The position numbers and the translations under genes were made by a program. A stretch of DNA of 64,000 bases from Arcuatula senhousia (taxonomy: Eukaryota > Mollusca > Bivalvia > Mytilida > Mytilidae): NCBI GenBank assembly GCA_963971305.1, contig CAXARO010000293.1, positions 80,138 to 144,137 of the forward strand, in the 5' to 3' direction. Below the pieces are notes generated by a model, which ran no database searches, was not told where the DNA came from, and was given only the letters and a program-made list of their open reading frames with translations. This document shows positions 12,811-21,200 of the stretch, in pieces (position 1 is the stretch's first letter; each line of letters starts with the position of its first letter).

Positions 12811-15165
12811 TGAGATGGTGTTTTATTCCCTTGCAGCGCTACATAGTTAATCTAAAGGTCATGAACATGAAAAGGATGATAAAATGAATATGAAATGATG
12901 ATGATTTATGAAAGATGGGGATGGGGTGGAAAACAAAGAAACAGTAAATTTCAAAGAACCACAGGAAAAGGGAGAGGTGGGTAGGGGCGGAAATTTAGCC
13001 TATATGGTGCGCTACTTGGCGTGTAAAGGAGCCCTTTTACGTATATGAGGCGTGGCACTCCTAACACGTTAGCGCACTATGGTTAGCGGTCATGTTTTGC
13101 GTTTTGAGATGGTGTTTTACTCCCTTGCAGCGCTACATAGTTAATCTAAAGGTCATGAACATGAAAAGGATGATAAAATGAATATGAAATGATGATGATT
13201 TATGAAAGATGGGGATGGGGTGGAAAACAAAGAAACAGTAAATTTCAAAGAACCACAGGAAAAAGGGAGAGGTGGGTAGGGGCGGAAATTTAGCCTATAT
13301 GGTGCGCTACTTGGCGTGTAAAGGAGCCCTTTTACGTATATGAGGCGTGGCACTCCTAACACGTTGGCGCACTATGGTTAGCGGTCATATTTTGCGTTTT
13401 GAGATGGTGTTTTACTCCCTTGCAGCGCTACATAGTTAATCCAAAGGTCATGAACATGAAAAGGATGATAAAATGAATATGAAATGATGATGATTTATGA
13501 AAGATGGGGATGGGGTGGAAAACAAAGAAACAGTAAATTTCAAAGAACCACAGGAAAAGGGAGAGGTGGGTAGGGGCGGAAATTTAGCCTATATGGTGCG
13601 CTACTTGGCGTGTAAAGGAGCCCTTTTACGTATATGAGGCGTGGCACTCCTAACACGTTAGCGCACTATGGTTAGCGGTCATGTTTTGCGTTTTGAGATG
13701 GTGTTTTACTCCCTTGCAGCGCTACATAGTTAATCTAAAGGTCATGAACATGAAAAGGATGATAAAATGAATATGAAATGATGATGATTTATGAAAGATG
13801 GGGATGGGGTGGAAAACAAAGAAACAGTAAATTTCAAAGAACCACAGGAAAAGGGAGAGGTGGGTAGGGGCGGAAATTTAGCCTATATGGTGCGCTACTT
13901 GGCGTGTAAAGGAGCCCTTTTACGTATATGAGGCGTGGCACTCCTAACACGTTAGCGCACTATGGTTAGCGGTCATGTTTTGCGTTTTGAGATGGTGTTT
14001 TACTCCCTTGCAGCGCTACATAGTTAATCTAAAGGTCATGAACATGAAAAGGATGATAAAATGAATATGAAATGATGATGATTTATGAAAGATGGGGATG
14101 GGGTGGAAAACAAAGAAACAGTAAATTTCAAAGAACCACAGGAAAAAGGGAGAGGTGGGTAGGGGCGGAAATTTAGCCTATATGGTGCGCTACTTGGCGT
14201 GTAAAGGAGCCCTTTTACGTATATGAGGCGTGGCACTCCTAACACGTTGGCGCACTATGGTTAGCGGTCATATTTTGCGTTTTGAGATGGTGTTTTACTC
14301 CCTTGCAGCGCTACATAGTTAATCCAAAGGTCATGAACATGAAAAGGATGATAAAATGAATATGAAATGATGATGATTTATGAAAGATGGGGATGGGGTG
14401 GAAAACAAAGAAACAGTAAATTTCAAAGAACCACAGGAAAAAGGGAGAGGTGGGTAGGGGCGGAAATTTAGCCTATATGGTGCGCTACTTGGCGTGTAAA
14501 GGAGCCCTTTTACGTATATGAGGCGTGGCACTCCTAACACGTTGGCGCACTATGGTTAGCGGTCATGTTTTGCGTTTTGAGATGGTGTTTTACTCCCTTG
14601 CAGCGCTACATAGTTAATCTAAAGGTCATGAACATGAAAAGGATGATAAAATGAATATGAAATGATGATGATTTATGAAAGATGGGGATGGGGTGGAAAA
14701 CAAAGAAACAGTGAATTTCAAAGAACCACAGGAAAAAGGGAGAGGTGGGTAGGGGCGGAAATTTAGCCTATATGGTGCGCTACTTGGCGTGTAAAGGAGC
14801 CCTTTTACGTATATGAGGCGTGGCACTCCTAACACGTTGGCGCACTATGGTTAGCGGTCATGTTTTGCGTTTTGAGATGGTGTTTTACTCCCTTGCAGCG
14901 CTACATAGTTAATCTAAAGGTCATGAACATGAAAAGGATGATAAAATGAATATGAAATGATGATGATTTATGAAAGATGGGGATGGGGTGGAAAACAAAG
15001 AAACAGTAAATTTCAAAGAACCACAGGAAAAAGGGAGAGGTGGGTAGGGGCGGAAATTTAGCCTATATGGTGCGCTACTTGGCGTGTAAAGGAGCCCTTT
15101 TACGTATATGAGGCGTGGCACTCCTAACACGTTGGCGCACTATGGTTAGCGGTCATGTTTTGCGT
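12811..15165 (+). repeat. 294/295-bp satellite, eight tandem units
   Basis: Units begin TGAGATGGTG at 12811, 13105, 13400, 13694, 13988, 14283, 14578 and 14873. The length is 294 with a run of four A's, or 295 with five, before GGGAGAGG. Sequence variants are few: TTAGCG or TTGGCG, CATG or CATA, AATCT or AATCC, and a private A-to-G in unit 7. The variants show a three-unit higher-order pattern. The unit is unrelated to the 822/939-bp satellites. A diverged inverted copy lies at about 16521-16815 inside a separate insertion. Minus-strand open frames of 69 codons here start at GTG, occur only in the five-A units and are not genes. Confidence 0.96.
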
Positions 15166-15710
15166 ACTAACCAGAAACGCCAAATAAGAATTTTCTGTTT
15201 AAATGGTAATGCCAAGGCAAATGATTGTTTCTGTTTGTTGTCTGGTTAAACATGTTAAAAGTCATATCAATTTAGTTATGACATTAAATATATGATTTTT
15301 AAAAATAATACTGAAATTAAATAAAATACATCTGAATCTTGCAATAGCCAATAGCTAAGGGTAAAATAAATGACCCCATTTGTATATATATACAACTTAT
15401 TTGTATTTTATCACTCTTTTATCATTATATGTGTAGTGTCATTTCGTACGACAATTCTGTTTGTAACACATGGTAACAATTATCTCCCTTTATTATCATT
15501 TTTACAATTAAAAATAATCTGTACGTTTGATTTTTTAATTGTAAATAAGTACAGACTCCATGGACAAATGATTCAAAAAATGTAAGATATTTTGTATTCT
15601 GATAGTAACCTGATATTGTTAGAATGTTTGCATAATTTGTAGTAGCCTTATACCATTTATATTCTAATGACATTTTTTTTCTAATATTGAAATAAACTAT
15701 TTAGATTCAT

Positions 15711-16135
15711 TGTAGCTCCTTTGACATCTTTACAACGGCGACTCTACAATGCAGTCCCATTGCAACGCCGAAAGCGAAATCCCAACGGGCGCATCTCAAT
15801 CAATTAGATGCATAACGTGGACTAAAATATCGCTTATAGTATTTTTATGACGAAAGTTGTTCGTGAAAGTATCAACTTTTGAAGTATCTTGATCCTGAAC
15901 TTTATAATAAAGTTCAGGATCAGAATATTGAAAATATGGGGTTTCTTACAATACTAAAGTCACCTTTGGCTTTAACCAAATTTATTATTGAAGACATATT
16001 ATTCAGAGATACATTTGTAATTTCGAACAATCTTGAAGCTTTATTAGAGTTTGAGAAAAAAATTGTATTTGCTCCAATACAAGTAATGGGGCTGCATTGT
16101 AGCTCCGCCAAATCAAAGATGTCAAAGGAGCTACA
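15711..16135. mobile_element. MITE-like element with ~52-bp terminal inverted repeats
   Basis: TGTAGCTCCTTTGACATCTTT (15711-15731) is the exact reverse complement of 16115-16135. Homology continues inward for about 30 more bases with mismatches: CTACAATGCAG and CCCATT on the left match CTGCATTGTAG and AATGGG on the right. The 425-bp length and long imperfect terminal inverted repeats suit a non-autonomous DNA transposon. The D1 duplicate lacks this segment, which supports insertion. I see no convincing target-site duplication, so the superfamily is undetermined. An open frame runs rightward from within the element out past its right end (to 16256). It has no ATG before 15939, and I do not recognise it. 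Confidence 0.7.
15890..15922. repeat. 33-nt near-perfect palindrome inside the MITE-like element
   Basis: TGATCCTGAACTTTAT, a central A, and the exact reverse complement of the first arm give 16 base pairs with a one-base centre. It lies near the middle of the inverted-repeat element. It can extrude as a cruciform, or may be a head-to-head fusion point of an older fragment. Confidence 0.9.
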
Positions 16136-16321
16136 TTATTGTAGCTATTGTCTTCTATGCTCAGCAGGATTTTTAATCCGAAGTTTTGTTACAAAAACGA
16201 TAACGAGTGTATCCAAAATGGAACTGCAGAGAAGAATTATGTTCTTCCAACAATAATTAAAAATAAACATTTACTCTTGGCTTGAGTTCTTCTTATAAAA
16301 TGATTTGAAAAAAATATCCAC

Positions 16322-16823
16322 ACAAATCCCGTGCGGGACCCGGGTGGCGAATACCCCCCCCGCCCCACCAGCAGAGCCTAGCTTGTCGTAAGAGGATACT
16401 AAGGGTCTTGGGATTCTGACGTCGGGTCAGTGCTCAGCATAAAGAGCAACCAGGTGTGAGCCCTAGGAGGCTGCATAGGTTAGCCCTCGTCAGCGGGTTT
16501 TGTCAGGTACATAATATGGAAACCCTAACCGCTGACCATAGTGGGCCATCATGTGTGGAGAGTGCCACACTTCATACATGTGTAAAACCCCTTAGTGGAC
16601 CGCCAAGTTGTGCACTGCATAGATTACATTTTCTGCCCCTACCCATCTCTCCCTTTTTCCTGAGGTTCTTCAAAATTTACTATCTTTTGTTTCCGACCCC
16701 ATCCCCATATTTCATTTAACACCATCATTTCATGTTCATTTTATCATCCTTTTCATGTTCATCGCGTTTAAATAACCTATATAGCGTTGGAAGGGCGTAA
16801 AACACCAACTCGTTCAGTCATAT
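16322..16823. mobile_element. Insertion with GC-rich head and satellite-like tail, possible 8-bp TSD
   Basis: The segment is flanked by ATATCCAC on both sides (16314-16321 and 16824-16831), and the homologous D1 sequence lacks it. The first 200 bases (about 16331-16530) are much richer in GC than anything else in the window, with a run of eight C's, and include CTTGTCGTAAGAGG. From memory this resembles a motif of molluscan interspersed repeats. The rest is an inverted copy of the 295-bp satellite unit. It may be a SINE-like or other non-autonomous element. No polymerase III boxes or terminal inverted repeats are clear to me. Confidence 0.5.
16521..16815 (-). repeat. Solitary inverted, diverged copy of the 295-bp satellite unit
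   Basis: Read on the minus strand this follows the 295-bp unit from its start to near its end. Exact shared blocks (as written on the plus strand) include ATTTTATCATCCTTTTCATG, CCCCATCCCCAT, CCCCTACCCA, TCTCCCTTTTTCCTG and AACCATAG-like sequence near the left end. Substitutions and short indels show it is much older than the array. Plus-strand open frames across it do not respect its borders and are not genes. Confidence 0.85.
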
Positions 16824-16970
16824 ATATCCACTAAAAATGTTACTTAACCTTTTTATTTTAATAGCAATTAAGCTTGAATAAACAAGTAAATGTAAATCAC
16901 GAATCAAACATGAAATGGCGTAAGTCTGAAACAACATAACGAAAGACATTAACAAATAAAATTTCAAGTA

Positions 16971-17436
16971 TAAAAACGAACTCACAAAGAGAAATAAAAC
17001 CTAAAGATCCTATAAAGATGTTTATTAGTTTTCCATGTGATGTGAGCAATGATGGCATTAAACACCTACCTTGACTGATTTAGTTTTTTTATAATTCTAC
17101 AAAGTTCCTGCATTTATCAAGTAAGCTGTTTAGTTTTGTTAGCCAGATCTTTCTAGAGCTATAGTAGTATATGAAAATCCCCATGTGAACTTAAAAATGT
17201 GATTCATATCTTGTAGAGTTCAGAAATCTCTTCAAACTGTTTTGAAACTGTACTAATGTTGCTCTTATAAAATTGAAGAAAATTATAATTTAAACAGAAT
17301 GTCTCTAAAACAATAAAAAAAGTACGAAAATTTCATAATTACGCTCAACATACACAAATTAGTGAGCATTGTAAAACCATTTAAACATAACAGGTGAATA
17401 AAAAAAATGTAAACGTGTCTCCGTGAAAGACCTTAG
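16971..17436. other. Unique AT-rich spacer, no gene seen
   Basis: No repeat, RNA gene or credible open frame is visible. The last 30 bases (GTGAAAGACCTT and what follows) resemble the 3' end of unit D (GGGAAAGACCT at about 43945-43955), so the end of this spacer may be a remnant of a D-type unit. Confidence 0.6.
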
Positions 17437-17457
17437 CAATTGTTTACGAAACAATTG
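17437..17457 (+). repeat. Terminal hairpin, type 2, at left edge of array B1
   Basis: CAATTGTTT, loop ACG, then AAACAATTG: nine base pairs. It is preceded by AAAGACCTT and followed by a TTA microsatellite and the first B unit. It is homologous to the hairpin at 43958-43978 at the left edge of array B2, with two compensatory pair changes. Confidence 0.85.
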
Positions 17458-17793
17458 TACTCCTAGTTATTATTATTATTATTTTCTTCCGCCACAAATT
17501 TTACTTTTTTGTTTCGCGACATATCATTTCAATACGTAAGGTAGTATACCGGTCATGAAAAACCAATTTAAAAATGAGTCCGCTTAGGGAAACTATTTTT
17601 ATTTACGCAGTTATCTCCCCTAAAAAATTAAAGCATGTGTCGCATCTCCTCTTAAACTACAATAAAAACACAAAAATTAAAGCATGCAATGTAATAAGGA
17701 ACTAATAAAGAGGTGAATAGGACAATTTCATAAATTTCAGACTACTTCCTGGTGAAAAATTAAGAGGCGAAAAGTGTCGCGACATAATAAATT

Positions 17794-17814
17794 GCTCAAA
17801 ATGCAATTTTGAGC
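17794..17814. repeat. B-unit palindrome (first copy)
   Basis: GCTCAAAAT, GCA, ATTTTGAGC: a perfect 9-3-9 inverted repeat in each B unit. The C unit has only the AAAAT-GCA-ATTTT core and the A unit has a mismatch in it. It lies directly at the site where B lacks the 117-bp segment. Confidence 0.85.
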
Positions 17815-18001
17815 TTAACTACATATTATGATCTATTTTTTTCATAAATTTCCATATTTGAGTCAGGTTTTTTTAGTGCTAAACAGTTGTCTAATGTCTA
17901 TTCTACCTATTTGACCCAAAAATGACAAAAAAATGCAGAACTATTAGACGCGATTGGATTTTTAAGAAATTTACACCGGTCTTTGGTACAGAGTAACCGT
18001 A

Positions 18002-18027
18002 TGACCTTGACTGACTTTTCAAGGTCA
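18002..18027. promoter_or_regulatory. Inverted TCAAGGTCA pair (first B copy)
   Basis: TGACCTTGA, an 8-nt spacer, TCAAGGTCA. It is the same inverted repeat as at 845-870 in array A, present in each of the 53 B-unit anchors. The half-site matches the ERR/NR5A consensus exactly. Function is unproven. Confidence 0.4.
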
Positions 18028-18122
18028 AATCAACTTAATGACACTATTCCAACACATTTAAACCATTTAAGGGTCTCAGATATAAAAAATGAAAAAAATG
18101 AAAATTTATCCCCCCTTTTTCC

Positions 18123-18148
18123 CAAAAATGTGAAATTTGACATTTTTG
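18123..18148. repeat. CAAAAATGT/ACATTTTTG inverted repeat (first B copy)
   Basis: Arms of nine bases are separated by eight (GAAATTTG). The same arms flank GAAAATTG in array A, so the arms are kept while the loop differs. It is the middle of three inverted repeats in the conserved 3' third of the unit. Confidence 0.8.
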
Positions 18149-18236
18149 CACTAAAAGTGGTCAAAACATGTTAAATGTACTACTTTTAATCATATTTAGT
18201 CAAAATCAGATGAAAAAATGTTGACCGGTTCTTATT

Positions 18237-18269
18237 AAGGTCTTTCACGACTACGGTCGTAAAGACCTT
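18237..18269 (+). repeat. 33-nt terminal hairpin, type 1 (first B copy)
   Basis: Identical in sequence to the hairpin at 141-173 of array A: 14 pairs, one bulged C, TACG loop. It is followed by CTAGCAATTCTTCTG and (ATT)7 at 18285-18305, then the next unit. Confidence 0.9.
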
Positions 18270-21200
18270 CTAGCAATTCTTCTGATTATTATTATTATTA
18301 TTATTTTCTTCCGCCACAAATTTTACTTTTTTGTTTCGCGACATATCATTTCAATACGTAAGGTAGTATACCGGTCATGAAAAACCAATTTAAAAATGAG
18401 TCCGCTTAGGGAAACTATTTTTATTTACGCAGTTATCTCCCCTAAAAAATTAAAGCATGTGTCGCATCTCCTCTTAAACTACAATAAAAACACAAAAATT
18501 AAAGCATGCAATGTAATAAGGAACTAATAAAGAGGTGAATAGGACAATTTCATAAATTTCAGACTACTTCCTGGTGAAAAATTAAGAGGCGAAAAGTGTC
18601 GCGACATAATAAATTGCTCAAAATGCAATTTTGAGCTTAACTACATATTATGATCTATTTTTTTCATAAATTTCCATATTTGAGTCAGGTTTTTTTAGTG
18701 CTAAACAGTTGTCTAATGTCTATTCTACCTATTTGACCCAAAAATGACAAAAAAATGCAGAACTATTAGACGCGATTGGATTTTTAAGAAATTTACACCG
18801 GTCTTTGGTACAGAGTAACCGTATGACCTTGACTGACTTTTCAAGGTCAAATCAACTTAATGACACTATTCCAACACATTTAAACCATTTAAGGGTCTCA
18901 GATATAAAAAATGAAAAAAATGAAAATTTATCCCCCCTTTTTCCCAAAAATGTGAAATTTGACATTTTTGCACTAAAAGTGGTCAAAACATGTTAAATGT
19001 ACTACTTTTAATCATATTTAGTCAAAATCAGATGAAAAAATGTTGACCGGTTCTTATTAAGGTCTTTCACGACTACGGTCGTAAAGACCTTCTAGCAATT
19101 CTTCTGATTATTATTATTATTATTATTTTCTTCCGCCACAAATTTTACTTTTTTGTTTCGCGACATATCATTTCAATACGTAAGGTAGTATACCGGTCAT
19201 GAAAAACCAATTTAAAAATGAGTCCGCTTAGGGAAACTATTTTTATTTACGCAGTTATCTCCCCTAAAAAATTAAAGCATGTGTCGCATCTCCTCTTAAA
19301 CTACAATAAAAACACAAAAATTAAAGCATGCAATGTAATAAGGAACTAATAAAGAGGTGAATAGGACAATTTCATAAATTTCAGACTACTTCCTGGTGAA
19401 AAATTAAGAGGCGAAAAGTGTCGCGACATAATAAATTGCTCAAAATGCAATTTTGAGCTTAACTACATATTATGATCTATTTTTTTCATAAATTTCCATA
19501 TTTGAGTCAGGTTTTTTTAGTGCTAAACAGTTGTCTAATGTCTATTCTACCTATTTGACCCAAAAATGACAAAAAAATGCAGAACTATTAGACGCGATTG
19601 GATTTTTAAGAAATTTACACCGGTCTTTGGTACAGAGTAACCGTATGACCTTGACTGACTTTTCAAGGTCAAATCAACTTAATGACACTATTCCAACACA
19701 TTTAAACCATTTAAGGGTCTCAGATATAAAAAATGAAAAAAATGAAAATTTATCCCCCCTTTTTCCCAAAAATGTGAAATTTGACATTTTTGCACTAAAA
19801 GTGGTCAAAACATGTTAAATGTACTACTTTTAATCATATTTAGTCAAAATCAGATGAAAAAATGTTGACCGGTTCTTATTAAGGTCTTTCACGACTACGG
19901 TCGTAAAGACCTTCTAGCAATTCTTCTGATTATTATTATTATTATTATTTTCTTCCGCCACAAATTTTACTTTTTTGTTTCGCGACATATCATTTCAATA
20001 CGTAAGGTAGTATACCGGTCATGAAAAACCAATTTAAAAATGAGTCCGCTTAGGGAAACTATTTTTATTTACGCAGTTATCTCCCCTAAAAAATTAAAGC
20101 ATGTGTCGCATCTCCTCTTAAACTACAATAAAAACACAAAAATTAAAGCATGCAATGTAATAAGGAACTAATAAAGAGGTGAATAGGACAATTTCATAAA
20201 TTTCAGACTACTTCCTGGTGAAAAATTAAGAGGCGAAAAGTGTCGCGACATAATAAATTGCTCAAAATGCAATTTTGAGCTTAACTACATATTATGATCT
20301 ATTTTTTTCATAAATTTCCATATTTGAGTCAGGTTTTTTTAGTGCTAAACAGTTGTCTAATGTCTATTCTACCTATTTGACCCAAAAATGACAAAAAAAT
20401 GCAGAACTATTAGACGCGATTGGATTTTTAAGAAATTTACACCGGTCTTTGGTACAGAGTAACCGTATGACCTTGACTGACTTTTCAAGGTCAAATCAAC
20501 TTAATGACACTATTCCAACACATTTAAACCATTTAAGGGTCTCAGATATAAAAAATGAAAAAAATGAAAATTTATCCCCCCTTTTTCCCAAAAATGTGAA
20601 ATTTGACATTTTTGCACTAAAAGTGGTCAAAACATGTTAAATGTACTACTTTTAATCATATTTAGTCAAAATCAGATGAAAAAATGTTGACCGGTTCTTA
20701 TTAAGGTCTTTCACGACTACGGTCGTAAAGACCTTCTAGCAATTCTTCTGATTATTATTATTATTATTATTTTCTTCCGCCACAAATTTTACTTTTTTGT
20801 TTCGCGACATATCATTTCAATACGTAAGGTAGTATACCGGTCATGAAAAACCAATTTAAAAATGAGTCCGCTTAGGGAAACTATTTTTATTTACGCAGTT
20901 ATCTCCCCTAAAAAATTAAAGCATGTGTCGCATCTCCTCTTAAACTACAATAAAAACACAAAAATTAAAGCATGCAATGTAATAAGGAACTAATAAAGAG
21001 GTGAATAGGACAATTTCATAAATTTCAGACTACTTCCTGGTGAAAAATTAAGAGGCGAAAAGTGTCGCGACATAATAAATTGCTCAAAATGCAATTTTGA
21101 GCTTAACTACATATTATGATCTATTTTTTTCATAAATTTCCATATTTGAGTCAGGTTTTTTTAGTGCTAAACAGTTGTCTAATGTCTATTCTACCTATTT

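Larger units (their letters stand above)
15166..16970 (+). repeat. Diverged direct duplicate D2, interrupted by two insertions
   Basis: This is the second copy of D1. It starts immediately after the last 295-bp unit (CTAACCAGA, compared with GGTAACCAGA in D1). The parts homologous to D1 are about 15166-15710, 16136-16321 and 16824-16970. The two intervening segments are absent from D1: an inverted-repeat element at 15711-16135 and a GC-rich-headed element at about 16322-16823. D1 therefore approximates the empty site for both. Exact alignment edges are by eye. Confidence 0.7.

Noticed and set aside
13153..15130. Five minus-strand 69-codon frames in the 295-bp satellite
   Set aside because: They begin at GTG, exist only where an A-run has five bases in place of four, and have low-complexity Ser/Pro/His/Phe content. 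They are a by-product of the repeat.
15370..15673. Overlapping frames of 71 and 82 codons on opposite strands in D2
   Set aside because: AT-rich, non-ATG or weak starts, no domain, and the frame is not kept in the homologous D1 copy, which carries many small indels.
15706..16140. CATT as a target-site duplication of the MITE-like element
   Set aside because: CATT occurs near both ends but does not abut the left terminal repeat when the full 21-bp inverted repeat is used. The sequence is too short and AT-rich to count.
16322..16530. tRNA-derived SINE head with polymerase III A and B boxes
   Set aside because: No convincing GGTTCGA-type B box or matching A box is visible in the GC-rich head, so I call it only a possible non-autonomous insertion.
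16456..16719. 87-codon frame across the GC-rich head and the inverted satellite copy
   Set aside because: It crosses the boundary between two unrelated parts of an insertion and has no recognisable domain.
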